From: Agrococcus pavilionensis RW1
Lineage (GTDB): Bacteria > Actinomycetota > Actinomycetes > Actinomycetales > Microbacteriaceae
NCBI RefSeq assembly: GCF_000400485.1
Contig: NZ_ASHR01000025.1
Coordinates: forward strand, 62,001-126,000
Direction of reading: 5' to 3'
Length of the DNA stretch: 64,000 bases
In this document: piece after piece, positions 36,443 to 44,855 of the stretch
How positions within the stretch are numbered: position 1 is the first letter of the stretch
Layout of the letters: each line of letters opens with the position of its first letter
Made by a program: the position numbers and the translations under genes
The notes under the pieces: model-generated
What the model was told of the DNA's origin: nothing
The model's database searches: none
What the model saw: only the letters and a program-made list of their open reading frames with translations

Positions 36443-36919
36443 ATGCTCGCCCGCGCCGCCCGACTCGTGCTGCCCGCCGTGTGGCTCGGTCTCATCGTGG
36501 GCATCTCCCTCATCGAGGCGCCGCTCAAGTTCCAGGCGCCGGGCATCACCGTGCCGCTCGGCCTCGGCATCGGCCGGCTCGTCTTCGCGGCGATGAACGT
36601 CGCGGAGGCGGCGCTCGCGGTGCTGCTCGTCACCGCGGCCTTCGCGTCCCGAGCGCCGCGCGCCGAGCGCATCCTCTCGCTCGTGCTCACCGCCGTGCTC
36701 GCCGTGAAGGCGCTCGCGATCCGCCCGATGATGCACGCGACGACCGACGCCGTCATCGCGGGGGAGAGCGAGGGCGGCTCGGGACTGCACTACCTCTACA
36801 TCGCCGCCGACGGGCTGCTCGTCGTCGGCCTCGTCGCGCTGCTGTCGCTCTCGGCGCGCAGCCTGCTCCGGCGGACCGATGCCGTGGGCGTGGGAGCCGA
36901 GCGCTCGCGCGTCGGCTGA
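36443..36919 (+). CDS. Four-helix membrane protein of unknown function
   Basis: A 158-aa protein with four transmembrane helices (about residues 6-24, 40-68, 76-95 and 120-142). A conserved-looking motif IEAPLKFQAPGITVPLGLGIG lies after helix 1; its charged residues within the membrane plane are typical of a small uncharacterised actinobacterial/proteobacterial family. It is divergent from the G6PDH-like gene and shares its promoter gap. Confidence 0.8.
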   Translation: MLARAARLVLPAVWLGLIVGISLIEAPLKFQAPGITVPLGLGIGRLVFAAMNVAEAALAVLLVTAAFASRAPRAERILSLVLTAVLAVKALAIRPMMHATTDAVIAGESEGGSGLHYLYIAADGLLVVGLVALLSLSARSLLRRTDAVGVGAERSRVG

Positions 36920-36937
36920 TCGGCCCGCGAGCGGGCG

Positions 36938-37192
36938 TCACCAGATGACGCCGCCGCCGATCGAGATGCCGCCGTAGGTGAGCAGCACGAAGACGATCGC
37001 CACGACCGCCGGTGCGATGCCGCGGCCGCCCGCGTGGCGCGACTTGAACAGCCCGATGACCGCGAGGATCGCCGCGATCGCCGCGAGCCCGCCGCCCAGG
37101 ATGAGCCCGACGAAGAGCGGGATGGGCATGAGCACGAGGCCGAGGAGGCCGATCCAGAACGCCCACCAGGACCACGGGTTGCTGCGCTTCAT
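36938..37192 (-). CDS. Small membrane protein (DUF4190-like)
   Basis: An 84-aa protein with two or three hydrophobic segments (about residues 8-45 and 58-80) and a short basic loop KSRHAGGRG. It resembles the small DUF4190-type proteins only in shape. It is convergent with the preceding gene, with an 18-bp gap that holds a weak 5-bp hairpin. Confidence 0.72.
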   Translation of the reverse strand: MKRSNPWSWWAFWIGLLGLVLMPIPLFVGLILGGGLAAIAAILAVIGLFKSRHAGGRGIAPAVVAIVFVLLTYGGISIGGGVIW

Positions 37193-37455
37193 GCGCCCAT
37201 CATCTCAGGCGCGCGTGCGAGCGGACTGAGCCGCCGCTCGGCAGCGGCGACGCAACCTGAAGATGCGATCAAGGAATGCGAACACTGTTGCGGAACGGTG
37301 TCGCGGGGGCTTTGCTGTCCTCAGGCGCACGACCGGTTCCCCGAGTCGGCCGGGCGCCCACGATCACCGCGTCCCCGCCTGTCGTGACCAGGCGGGGGCG
37401 CGGCTCGTCGTCGCGGGACGAGCATCGCACGCCGGGGCCGTGCCAGGCTGGAGCC
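37193..37455. other. Intergenic region with imperfect palindrome
   Basis: 263 bp between divergent genes. The only structure I see is ACACTGTT-GCGG-AACGGTGT near 37281-37300, an operator-like palindrome with one mismatch. No small ORF with a credible start is visible. Confidence 0.4.
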
Positions 37456-38028
37456 ATGACTCGCGAGCTGCACATCACGGGCGACGAGGCCGCCGACCGC
37501 CTCCTCTCCGACGACGACTTCGCGCTGCTCGTCGGCATGCTGCTCGACCAGCAGGTGCCGATGGAGACGGCCTTCGCGGGGCCCGCGAAGCTGCGCGACC
37601 GGCTCGGCGCGCTCGACGCAGCCGCCATCGCGCGCATGGACCCCGACGCGTTCCAGGCCGCGTTCGCCGAGAAGCCCGCGGTGCACCGGTTCCCCGGCTC
37701 GATGGCGAAGCGCGTGCAGCAGCTGGCCGCCGTCGTCGCCGACGAGTGGGGCGGCGACGCGGGCGCGATCTGGCGGCGGGGCGAGCCCGACGGCCCCGAG
37801 GTGCTGCGGCGGCTGCAGTCGCTGCCGGGCTTCGGCGACCAGAAGGCGCGCATCTTCCTCGCGCTGCTCGGCAAGCGCGCCGGCTTCGACGGCGCGGGGT
37901 GGGTGGATGCGTCGGCCCCCTACGGCGAGGAGGGCGCGAAGCGCTCGGTCGCCGACATCGTCGACGCGGCGTCGCTCGCCGAGGTGCGGGCGACGAAGCA
38001 AGCGGCGAAGCGCGCCGCGAAGGGCTGA
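37456..38028 (+). CDS. HhH-GPD base-excision repair family protein
   Basis: A 190-aa DNA glycosylase-fold protein with the opening LLVGMLLDQQVPMETAFAGP and the helix-hairpin-helix LQSLPGFGDQKARIFLALLG. This short actinobacterial family lacks the iron-sulfur cluster of Nth/MutY. Enzymatic activity is unproven for the family. The C-terminus is a Lys/Ala tail likely to bind DNA. CAGGCT lies 6 nt before the ATG. Confidence 0.9.
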   Translation: MTRELHITGDEAADRLLSDDDFALLVGMLLDQQVPMETAFAGPAKLRDRLGALDAAAIARMDPDAFQAAFAEKPAVHRFPGSMAKRVQQLAAVVADEWGGDAGAIWRRGEPDGPEVLRRLQSLPGFGDQKARIFLALLGKRAGFDGAGWVDASAPYGEEGAKRSVADIVDAASLAEVRATKQAAKRAAKG

Positions 38029-38038
38029 CCTCCCGCTC

Positions 38039-38105
38039 GTCGAGCAGCCCGCGAAGCGCTGACTTCCTGTTCGTCGAGCAGCCCGCGGAGCGGGCGTATC
38101 GAGAC
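38039..38105. repeat. REP-like element, direct copies
   Basis: GTCGAGCAGCCCGCGAAGCG (38039-38058) is followed by a longer copy at 38073-38105 that ends CGTATCGAGAC. The second copy is the same length (33 nt) and has the same ends as the element at 27029-27061, but a different inner stem. Confidence 0.75.
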
Positions 38106-38197
38106 GGAGCCGCGTCGACCGCGCTCCTCATCGGCGCCCGTCGCTCCTGCTGACGCTCGCGGCGAGTCGGGGCCTTGTCGGTGCCGACGCGCGGGTC

Positions 38198-38203
38198 TAC
38201 CGT
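38198..38203 (+). promoter_or_regulatory. Leaderless-type -10 for the GNAT gene
   Basis: TACCGT is followed by 6 nt and ATG at 38210. Confidence 0.6.
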
Positions 38204-38209
38204 CGCCCC

Positions 38210-38797
38210 ATGCCGCAGGTCGAGATCCGCCCCGCGACGCCCGATCGCTTCGACGACGCCCAGCGGGCGCTCGGCGGCGGGGGCGACGGGCGATCGTGCC
38301 AGTGCCAGTGGTGGACGATCACGAACGCCGACTTCCAGCGCTCGAGCACGGAGGAGCGTCGCGAGCTGCTGCGCGCCGAGCTGCAGGACGGGCTCCCGCC
38401 GGCGCTCATCGCCTACGTCGACGGCGAGGCGGCCGGCTGGGTGCGGGTCGGCCCGCGGACGCGGCAGGTGCGGCTGCAGCGCACGAAGCAGCTGGTCTCG
38501 GCGACGCAGGAGCCGTGGGACGACGAGTCGGTGTGGGCGGTGTCGTGCTTCGTCGTGCGCCGCGAGCACCGGGGCGCCGGGCTCACCGATCGCCTGCTCG
38601 CCGCGGCGATCGACTTCGCCCGCTCGCGCGGCGCCCGCCTCGTCGAGGGGTACCCGGTCGATCCGGCCGAGGGGCGGCGGAAGGCCGCGAACGAGCTCTA
38701 CCGCGGCGTCGTCTCGACGTTCGAGCGCGCCGGCTTCCGGGAGGTGGCGCGGCCGACGCCCGACCGCGCGGTCGTCGCGCTCGAGCTCAGCGCCTGA
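38210..38797 (+). CDS. GNAT family N-acetyltransferase
   Basis: A 195-aa acetyltransferase. The acetyl-CoA loop is in SCFVVRREHRGAGLTDRLL, followed by the helix AAAIDFARSRGARLVEGYPVD and a C-terminal RAGFREVARP strand. An unusual C-x-C-x-W-W (SCQCQWW) lies near residue 30, seen in a subgroup of actinobacterial GNATs. Substrate unknown. It is convergent with the pirin gene (12-bp gap). Confidence 0.9.
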   Translation: MPQVEIRPATPDRFDDAQRALGGGGDGRSCQCQWWTITNADFQRSSTEERRELLRAELQDGLPPALIAYVDGEAAGWVRVGPRTRQVRLQRTKQLVSATQEPWDDESVWAVSCFVVRREHRGAGLTDRLLAAAIDFARSRGARLVEGYPVDPAEGRRKAANELYRGVVSTFERAGFREVARPTPDRAVVALELSA

Positions 38798-38809
38798 CGC
38801 GGGCCAGGT

Positions 38810-39811
38810 TCAGCCGCGCCGCTTCGCGCGCCCGCGCGGCAGCAGCTCGACCGACGGGAGCCGCGGGCTCGGCAGCGGCGGGGTCGCGTCGTCGACGACC
38901 GAGCCGAAGCGCGGCCGCGCGTCCGTGCCCGCCGCGCGCTCGCGCATCCACTGCTCCCGCGCCGCCGCGACCTCGTCGTGGTCGGTGCCGACGAAGTTCC
39001 AGAACATCACGACCTCCTCCTCGAACGGCTCCCCGCCGAGGAGGATCGCGATCGCGTCGCGCTCGGCCGAGACGACGAGCGCCTCGCGCCCCGGTGCCGC
39101 GTAGGCCATCGCGCCGCGCTCGACCTGCACGTCGTCGACGCGCACGCCGTCGGTGAGGGCGAGCACTCCGTGCTCGAAGCCCGCGCGCAGCTCGAGCACC
39201 GCCTCGGTGCCGGCGAGCAGCCGCAGCTCGGCCCCGAGCAGCGGCGAGTAGGCGCCGACGCCGCTCGAGGCGCCGGCGAAGTCGCCGACGAAGACGCTCG
39301 CCGTCACGCCGCCGCCGAGCGAGGCCGTCGGCACGACGTCGAGCCCGTCGAACCACGGCTCGCGCCCGCGCTCGTGGCTCGGCAGCACCGTCCACAGCTG
39401 CACGCCGTGCAGCACGTCGGTGTCGGCGCTCGAGTACTCGCTGTGCGAGATGCCGCGACCCGCGGTCATGATGTTGAGCCCGCCGGGGCGCACGGTGTGG
39501 ATGAAGCCGGCCGAGTCGCGGTGCTCGATCGCCCCGTCGACGAGCCAGCTCCAGGTCTGCAGGCCCGTGTGCGGATGCGGTGGCACGTCCATGCCCGGAC
39601 CCCCGCGCAGCGACGTGGGCCCGAAGGCATCGGCGAAGCACCACGCGCCGACGAAGTGGCGGTGCTTGTTGGGCAGCACGCGCAGCACCGGCATCGCGCG
39701 CGGCCCGCCGAGCGGCACCTCGCGAGGCAGCAGCAGCTCGAGCCCCGCGGCGCGCGCCTCGTCGATGCACGCCTGCGCGCTCTCGAGCAGCAGGGCCTCG
39801 TCGTTGCTCAT
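38810..39811 (-). CDS. Pirin family protein
   Basis: A 333-aa bicupin. The N-terminal cupin has the pirin signature PHPHTGLQTWSWLVDGAIEH, and the metal-binding histidines recur in GRGISHSEYS. Pirins are iron-binding; bacterial examples act as quercetinases or redox partners, and none of this can be confirmed here. The C-terminus is basic (PRGRAKRRG). Minus-strand TAGCGT lies 6 nt before the ATG. Confidence 0.93.
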   Translation of the reverse strand: MSNDEALLLESAQACIDEARAAGLELLLPREVPLGGPRAMPVLRVLPNKHRHFVGAWCFADAFGPTSLRGGPGMDVPPHPHTGLQTWSWLVDGAIEHRDSAGFIHTVRPGGLNIMTAGRGISHSEYSSADTDVLHGVQLWTVLPSHERGREPWFDGLDVVPTASLGGGVTASVFVGDFAGASSGVGAYSPLLGAELRLLAGTEAVLELRAGFEHGVLALTDGVRVDDVQVERGAMAYAAPGREALVVSAERDAIAILLGGEPFEEEVVMFWNFVGTDHDEVAAAREQWMRERAAGTDARPRFGSVVDDATPPLPSPRLPSVELLPRGRAKRRG

Positions 39812-39817
39812 GCGGCC

Positions 39818-39823
39818 ACGCTA
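39818..39823 (-). promoter_or_regulatory. Leaderless-type -10 for the pirin gene
   Basis: On the minus strand TAGCGT is followed by 6 nt and ATG at 39811. Confidence 0.6.
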
Positions 39824-39834
39824 CGCAGCGCGCC

Positions 39835-40062
39835 TCAGATGCCGAAGAGCTGCTTGCCGAAGACGATCACGACGATGCCCGCGAGCGCGAGCAGCACGCA
39901 CAGGCCGAGCAGCGATCGGCCGAGCAGGGTCGAGCCGGGTCGCTCGCTCTCGAGCGAGCGGATGCCCACCCCGTAGATGAGCGGGATGCCGGCGCCCAGC
40001 AGCAGCCCGACGCCGAGCACGGAGGCGATCGCGATCGCGAGCGCGCCGAAGTCGATGCCCAT
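39835..40062 (-). CDS. Small membrane protein coupled to the phosphate transporter
   Basis: A 75-aa protein with two transmembrane helices (about residues 6-33 and 50-70). Its ATG overlaps the Pit transporter stop by one base (TGATG), so it is made with the transporter and may be an accessory subunit. I do not recognise the family. Confidence 0.78.
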   Translation of the reverse strand: MGIDFGALAIAIASVLGVGLLLGAGIPLIYGVGIRSLESERPGSTLLGRSLLGLCVLLALAGIVVIVFGKQLFGI

Positions 40063-41309
40063 CAGGCCGTCCCTCCCTCGCGGCGGTGCTTGCGCTTCTT
40101 CCGCTTGCGCGGCCGCGAGACGGGCGCGACGTGCGAGGCGACGGCGCTGAGCTCGCGGTCGATCTCGCGCTTGCGCTCCTTCTTGGGCTGCTCCCACTCC
40201 TCGGTGACGTTGTGCGAGCCGACGTGGCTCATGCGCGAGCGCAGCCACATCGCGGCGCACGCGGCGATGAGCAGCGCCGTCACGACGATCGAGCCCCACA
40301 GGTGGCCGAAGAGCCCGGCGATGACGAAGCACAGCGCGCCGATCGCGCCCGACGCCGGCAGCGTGATGAGCCACGCGATGAGCATGCGGCGGGCGACCGA
40401 CCAGCGCACCTTCGCGTCGGTGCGGGCGAGGCCCGAGCCGATGACCGACCCCGAGGCGACGTGGGTCGTCGAGAGGGGCAGGCCGAGGTGGCTCGAGGTG
40501 AGGATGATGGATGCGCTCGAGAAGTCGGCCGACATGCCCTGCCGCGGCGAGATGTCGACGATGCCCTTGCCGAGCGTGCGGATGACGCGCCAGCCGCCCA
40601 TGTAGGTGCCCGCGGCGATCGCGACGGCGCACACGACGCGCACCCACAGGGGCATGTCGGCGTCGGGGTCGAGGGAGCCGTGCGCGACGAGCGCGAGGAA
40701 GATGACGCCCATCGTCTTCTGCGCGTCGTTCGTGCCGTGCGCGAGCGACATGAGCGAGGCCGCGCCGATCTGGCCCATGCGGAAGCCGCGCTTCTCGCCG
40801 CGCTCGCTGAGGTTCGCGGTGACGCGCTGCACGAGCCACGTGCCGCAGAAGGCGACGAGGCCCGCGATGACGGGCGCGAGCAGCGCGGGGATGAGGATCT
40901 TCTGCGCGACGCCGCCCCACAGCACGCCCGTGACCCCGAGCGCCGCGATCGTCGCGCCGATGAGCCCGCCGAAGAGCGCGTGGCTCGAAGACGACGGCAG
41001 CCCGAACAGCCACGTGAGCACGTTCCAGACGATCGCGCCCGTGAGGCCGCACAGCACGATGAGCATGAGGCTCTCGCCGTCGACGCCGGTGAGGTCGACG
41101 ATCCCCGATCCGACGGTCTTCGCGACCTCGATCGAGAGGAAGGCGCCGACGAGGTTGAGCACCGCCGAGAGCGCGACCGCGGGCTTCGGCTTGAGCGCAC
41201 CGGTCGCGACCGACGGCGCCATGGCGTTGGCGGTGTCGTGGAAGCCGTTGGTGAAGTCGAACGCGAGGGCGACGATGACGACGATCGCGAGGATCGCGAG
41301 TTCCTGCAT
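40062..41309 (-). CDS. pit: Inorganic phosphate transporter, PiT family
   Basis: A 415-aa low-affinity phosphate:H+/metal symporter. Both PiT signature repeats are present: FDFTNGFHDTANAMAPSV at the N-terminus and SLAHGTNDAQKTMGVI in the second half. There are ~10 transmembrane helices and a long cytoplasmic C-terminal tail that is extremely basic (RPRKRKKRKHRREGG). No PhoU-like partner precedes it. It is divergent from the GPP34 genes. Confidence 0.96.
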   Translation of the reverse strand: MQELAILAIVVIVALAFDFTNGFHDTANAMAPSVATGALKPKPAVALSAVLNLVGAFLSIEVAKTVGSGIVDLTGVDGESLMLIVLCGLTGAIVWNVLTWLFGLPSSSSHALFGGLIGATIAALGVTGVLWGGVAQKILIPALLAPVIAGLVAFCGTWLVQRVTANLSERGEKRGFRMGQIGAASLMSLAHGTNDAQKTMGVIFLALVAHGSLDPDADMPLWVRVVCAVAIAAGTYMGGWRVIRTLGKGIVDISPRQGMSADFSSASIILTSSHLGLPLSTTHVASGSVIGSGLARTDAKVRWSVARRMLIAWLITLPASGAIGALCFVIAGLFGHLWGSIVVTALLIAACAAMWLRSRMSHVGSHNVTEEWEQPKKERKREIDRELSAVASHVAPVSRPRKRKKRKHRREGGTA

Positions 41310-41420
41310 CGTGCCAGTCTCCACCACAGGGGCCGTGCGCTCCAAGACGAGCTCGCGGCGCGCCCGCCTCCGCCGTGCGGCGCCCCTCGGTCGGGGGATG
41401 CGTCGACCGGCGTCGCGACG

Positions 41421-41426
41421 TAGCGT
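41421..41426 (+). promoter_or_regulatory. Leaderless-type -10 for the first GPP34 gene
   Basis: TAGCGT is followed by 6 nt and ATG at 41433. Confidence 0.6.
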
Positions 41427-41432
41427 CGCGGC

Positions 41433-42134
41433 ATGGAGATCACCATCCCCGAAGCGGTCCTGCTGCTCGCGCTCGACGACGAGCGCGGCACCGCGCTCAT
41501 CGACGACTCGGCGCTCGGCGCGGCGCTCGCGGGCGGCGCGGTCGCGCAGCTGCTGCTCGACGGCCGCGTGCGGATCGCGGGCGAGGGCGAGGAGGGCGCG
41601 AAGCCCGGTCGGCTCGTCGCTGCCGGCGGCTCGACGGACGAGCGCCTCGAGCCGCTCGTCGCGCGCATCGAGGGCAAGAAGTCCAAGGACGCGCTCTCGA
41701 CGATCGCGGGCCTCGGCGGCGACAGCGGCAAGCTCAAGCGGCAGCTGCTCGACGACCTCGCGGCCGCGGGCGTCGTCGCTCGCGACGAGGACCGCTTCCT
41801 CGGCCTCACGTGGCGCACGCGCTGGGAGCGCGGCGAGCGGCGCGAGCTCGAGGACGCGCTGCAGCAGCGCGCGCGGGCGCTCGTGACGAGCGACGGCGAG
41901 GCGGCAGCGGAGGACCTCGAGGTCGAGGCGGCGCTCGCCATCCTGCACGGCGCCGGTGCGCTGCCGCAGGTCTTCCCGGACCTGCCGAGGGATGCGCTCA
42001 AGCGCCGCGGCGACGCGCTCGCCGAGGCGTCGTGGGGGAGCCGCGAGGTGCGCGAGGCGATCGCGTCGGTGCAGGCGGCGATGACGGCGGTGCTCATCGC
42101 GACCGTCATCGTGCCGTCGTCGACGAGCGGCTGA
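41433..42134 (+). CDS. GPP34 (Golgi phosphoprotein 3-like) family protein
   Basis: A 233-aa GPP34-domain protein: TIPEAVLLLALDDERG at the start and ALAGGAVAQLLLDGRV, typical of the family. Eukaryotic GPP34 binds phosphatidylinositol-4-phosphate on Golgi membranes; the bacterial versions are uncharacterised and often linked to envelope or secondary metabolism. A close paralogue follows 48 bp later. TAGCGT 6 nt before the ATG suggests a leaderless mRNA. Confidence 0.9.
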   Translation: MEITIPEAVLLLALDDERGTALIDDSALGAALAGGAVAQLLLDGRVRIAGEGEEGAKPGRLVAAGGSTDERLEPLVARIEGKKSKDALSTIAGLGGDSGKLKRQLLDDLAAAGVVARDEDRFLGLTWRTRWERGERRELEDALQQRARALVTSDGEAAAEDLEVEAALAILHGAGALPQVFPDLPRDALKRRGDALAEASWGSREVREAIASVQAAMTAVLIATVIVPSSTSG

Positions 42135-42169
42135 CGCCGCCGACGGGTGCGCGCGGCGGGCGGACGGCG

Positions 42170-42175
42170 TACCGT
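42170..42175 (+). promoter_or_regulatory. Leaderless-type -10 for the second GPP34 gene
   Basis: TACCGT is followed by 7 nt and ATG at 42183, giving the paralogue its own promoter. Confidence 0.55.
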
Positions 42176-42182
42176 GGGCGCC

Positions 42183-42854
42183 ATGGCGCTGACGATCCCG
42201 GAGGCGGTGCTGCTGCTCGCCATCGACGACGACGAGGGCTCGCCCCTCATCGAGGACTCGTCGCTGGGGATCGCGATCGCAGGGGCCGCCCTCGCGCAGC
42301 TCGTGGTGGACGGGCGGATGCGCGTGGTCGCGCACGGCGAGCCCGGGAGCGAGCCGGGCGTGCTCGTCGCGGCGAGCGGCACGACGAACCCGCACCTCGA
42401 GCCGCTCGTCGACCGGATCGACGGCGCGACGCCGTCGCAGGCGCTGAGCGTCGTCGCCGGCTGGGGCGGCCGCAGCGCACCGACGAGCCGCGTGCGCCGC
42501 GAGCTGCTCGAGGACTTCGCCGCGGCGGGCGTGCTCGCGCGGGAGGAGGACCGCTTCCTCGGCATCCGCTGGCGCGAGCGCTGGGAGCGTGGCGAGCGCC
42601 GCGACGTCGAGGACGCGCTGCAGGCACGCGCGATCGAGGTGCTCGAGGGCGCCGACGACCCGACCGTCGGCGCGGCGCTCGCGATCCTGCACGGGGCCGA
42701 GGCGCTGCCGCCGATCTTCCCGGGCCTCCCGCGCGAGCGGCTGCTCGCCCGGGGCGCCGAGCTCGCGGAGCGATCCTGGGCGAGCCGCGAGGTGCACCGC
42801 TCGATCGAGGCCGTGCAGGCTGCGATGGTCAGCCTCATGATGTCGTCGACGTGA
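42183..42854 (+). CDS. GPP34 family protein, tandem paralogue
   Basis: A 223-aa protein similar along its length to the preceding gene (same TIPEAVLLLAIDDDEG start, EEDRFLGIRWRERWERGERR and the LPxxFPxLPR block), so the pair arose by tandem duplication. The two have diverged clearly and each has its own -10. The stop overlaps the next GTG (GTGA). Confidence 0.9.
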   Translation: MALTIPEAVLLLAIDDDEGSPLIEDSSLGIAIAGAALAQLVVDGRMRVVAHGEPGSEPGVLVAASGTTNPHLEPLVDRIDGATPSQALSVVAGWGGRSAPTSRVRRELLEDFAAAGVLAREEDRFLGIRWRERWERGERRDVEDALQARAIEVLEGADDPTVGAALAILHGAEALPPIFPGLPRERLLARGAELAERSWASREVHRSIEAVQAAMVSLMMSST

Positions 42855-43582
42855 GCGCTCCGTCGACGTCGCGGCCCGGGTCGGCGCCCGAGGCGGCCGC
42901 GGCGACGATCGCCGGGGTCGCCGGCCGCGCGCTCGGCGCGGCCTTCGCGACGCTCGCGCTCGTGCGACGACCGCACCCCGTGCACCCGCACGGCGTCGTG
43001 CTGCACGGCGAGCTCCGCCGCGCGGGCAGCCCGCTCCGCACCGGCATCGGCTGGATCGACGAGGCGGAGCCGGTGCCGCTGCCCGTCCTCGCCCGCGCCT
43101 CCCGCTCGGCGGGCGTGCCTGCGCCGCTGCCCGACGTCATCGGCCTCGCGGTGCGCTTCGACGGACCGGAGGGGCCCGCGGACCTCGAGCTCGCCTCGAC
43201 CGGCGACGGCTGGCCGTGGCGCTTCGTCCTCCGCGCGCACCGCTCGCCGTCGCGGGCCCACCTGCACGCGATCCTGCCGTACCGCTCGCCGAGCGGGCCC
43301 GTGCTGCTCGCCGCCCGCACGATCGCACCGGCGGACCTCCCGCCCTACCCGGACGAGCTCGCCGATCGGCTCGCCGCCGAGCCGTGGCGGCTCGAGCTGC
43401 TCGTCGCCCGGCCGCGCGGCGCGTGGCGGCGCTTCGGCGAGCTCGAGCTGCGGCGCCGCCCGGGTCCGCTCGACCCGCTGCTGCGCTTCGACGCCGGCCG
43501 CCGGCTGCTGCCGGGTGCGCGCGAGTACGGGCGGGCGCACCGGCTGCGGCAGCCGGCCTACGACCGCGTGCAGGGGGAGTAG
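42851..43582 (+). CDS. Hypothetical protein with weak catalase-core resemblance
   Basis: A 243-aa protein beginning at GTG that overlaps the GPP34 stop. Segments such as HPHGVVLHGELRR, LPDVIGLAVRF and the ending LLRFDAGRRLLPGAREYGR recall the small catalase-like proteins of actinobacteria, but the haem-ligand tyrosine motif is not convincing. Very rich in Arg, Ala and Pro. Coupling to the GPP34 gene suggests a shared, unknown role. Confidence 0.65.
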   Translation: MSAPSTSRPGSAPEAAAATIAGVAGRALGAAFATLALVRRPHPVHPHGVVLHGELRRAGSPLRTGIGWIDEAEPVPLPVLARASRSAGVPAPLPDVIGLAVRFDGPEGPADLELASTGDGWPWRFVLRAHRSPSRAHLHAILPYRSPSGPVLLAARTIAPADLPPYPDELADRLAAEPWRLELLVARPRGAWRRFGELELRRRPGPLDPLLRFDAGRRLLPGAREYGRAHRLRQPAYDRVQGE

Positions 43583-43592
43583 CGCCGAAGCG

Positions 43593-44600
43593 TCAGCTCG
43601 GCGGGGCGGTGGACGACCGCACGACGAGCACGGGCGCGTAGGCCGTGTGGCTCCGGTCGGGCTCGTCGTCGGGGTCGTCGAGCGCCGCCATGATCCACGC
43701 GACGACGTCCTCGCCGTGCTGCGCCGGGTCCTGCCGGATCGTCGTGAGGCCGAACGCGGCCGCGGCCGGCACGTCGTCGACGCCGATGACCGAGAGCTCC
43801 TCGGGCACGCGGATGCCGAGCTGGTGCGCGGCGAGCAGCGCGGCCATCGCGACCTCGTCGGTGCCGGCGACGATGCCCGTCGGGCGGTCGGCGCGATCGA
43901 TGATCTCGCGCACGACGGCGTGCGCGCCCTCGAGCGTGGTCGGCACCGTCTGGACCGGTCGAATCCGCAGCCCGTGCCGAGCCGAGACGCGCTCGAACGC
44001 CCGCTTCCGCCGATCGGAGGAGGATGCCTCGAACGGCTGCACCTCGGGCTCGGCGGCGAGGTGCAGGAGGTCGGTGTGGCCGAGCCGCACGAGGTGCTCG
44101 GCGGCCTGCTCACCCGCCGCGTCGTCGTCGAGCGCGAACGAGCGCGTGTGCTGCGTGGGCTCGCCGACGGTCGCGACCGGGATGCCGAGGTCGGCGAGGC
44201 GCGTGAGGTCTCCGCCGACGAGGCTCCACGTGATCGTCACGAGGCCGTCGACCTCCCCGCGCGTCATGAATCGCTCGAACTTCTCGTGCCCGCCCCGCCC
44301 GAACGCGCCGAGGTCGTAGAGCAGCACGTCGTGGTCGTGCGCGTCGGCGGCGTGCGCGATGCCGTGGAGCACGCTGCCGAAGTACCAGCGGTTGACGGAC
44401 GGGGTGAGCACGCCGATCGTGCGGGTCATGCCCGTCGCGAGCCGACGCGCGGCGCCGGACACCCGGAACCCGAGCTCGTCGGCGGTGCGCTGCACCCGCT
44501 CGCGCGTGCTCGCGGCGACACCGGATGCGCCCGAGAGCGCGCGGGACGCGGTCGCCTTCGAGACGCCCGCGGCACGGGCGACGTCGTCGAGCCTCGGCAC
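43593..44600 (-). CDS. LacI family transcriptional regulator
   Basis: A 335-aa repressor. The N-terminal helix-turn-helix reads RLDDVARAAGVSKATASRAL, with the hinge segment VSGAARRLATGM, then a periplasmic-binding-protein fold that senses a sugar. GTG at 44600 is preferred over an upstream ATG because GGAGG lies ~7 nt before it. Its promoter carries a 12-bp palindrome identical to one in front of the divergent sugar ABC operon, so it likely represses both itself and that operon. Confidence 0.95.
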   Translation of the reverse strand: MPRLDDVARAAGVSKATASRALSGASGVAASTRERVQRTADELGFRVSGAARRLATGMTRTIGVLTPSVNRWYFGSVLHGIAHAADAHDHDVLLYDLGAFGRGGHEKFERFMTRGEVDGLVTITWSLVGGDLTRLADLGIPVATVGEPTQHTRSFALDDDAAGEQAAEHLVRLGHTDLLHLAAEPEVQPFEASSSDRRKRAFERVSARHGLRIRPVQTVPTTLEGAHAVVREIIDRADRPTGIVAGTDEVAMAALLAAHQLGIRVPEELSVIGVDDVPAAAAFGLTTIRQDPAQHGEDVVAWIMAALDDPDDEPDRSHTAYAPVLVVRSSTAPPS

Positions 44601-44644
44601 GGCCGCCTCCTCGCGCCCGGGCGGATGACCGCCTCCCAATCATC

Positions 44645-44656
44645 GGAACCGGTTCC
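44645..44656. promoter_or_regulatory. LacI operator O1 (own promoter)
   Basis: The perfect palindrome GGAACCGGTTCC has the central CG expected for LacI-type operators. It sits one base behind the minus-strand -10 TATGGT, overlapping the lacI transcription start. Confidence 0.85.
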
Positions 44657-44657
44657 G

Positions 44658-44663
44658 ACCATA
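44658..44663 (-). promoter_or_regulatory. Candidate -10 of the lacI gene
   Basis: TATGGT on the minus strand, 58 bp before the lacI GTG and next to operator O1. Confidence 0.5.
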
Positions 44664-44754
44664 GCCGTGCCGAGCGCATCCGCCAACGACCGCCCGCGCG
44701 GATCGTTGCCGAATCGAAACATCGTTGCTGAGTGCATCCTGTGGCAGGGTGCGC

Positions 44755-44760
44755 TACGGT
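44755..44760 (+). promoter_or_regulatory. Candidate -10 of the sugar ABC operon
   Basis: TACGGT on the plus strand, 10 bp before operator O2. No good -35 is visible. Confidence 0.45.
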
Positions 44761-44770
44761 CGCTCGAAGT

Positions 44771-44782
44771 GGAACCGGTTCC
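44771..44782. promoter_or_regulatory. LacI operator O2 (ABC operon promoter)
   Basis: A second exact copy of GGAACCGGTTCC, 74 bp before the binding-protein start. Bound repressor would block transcription from the TACGGT promoter. Confidence 0.85.
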
Positions 44783-44855
44783 GGTTTCGAGCACGCCGCC
44801 GTGCGCGACGTTCGCGGCACGTGCTCATCCGCTGAGTTTGAGCGAAGGAGTTCAC

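Noticed and set aside
36923-36936. Short GC palindrome between convergent genes as a terminator
   Set aside because: The stem is only 5 bp with a 4-nt loop and no T-tract, too weak to call.
44705-44730. TTGCCG and TTGCTG upstream of the sugar ABC operon as a -35 element
   Set aside because: Their spacing to TACGGT (24 bp or more) is too long for a normal promoter.
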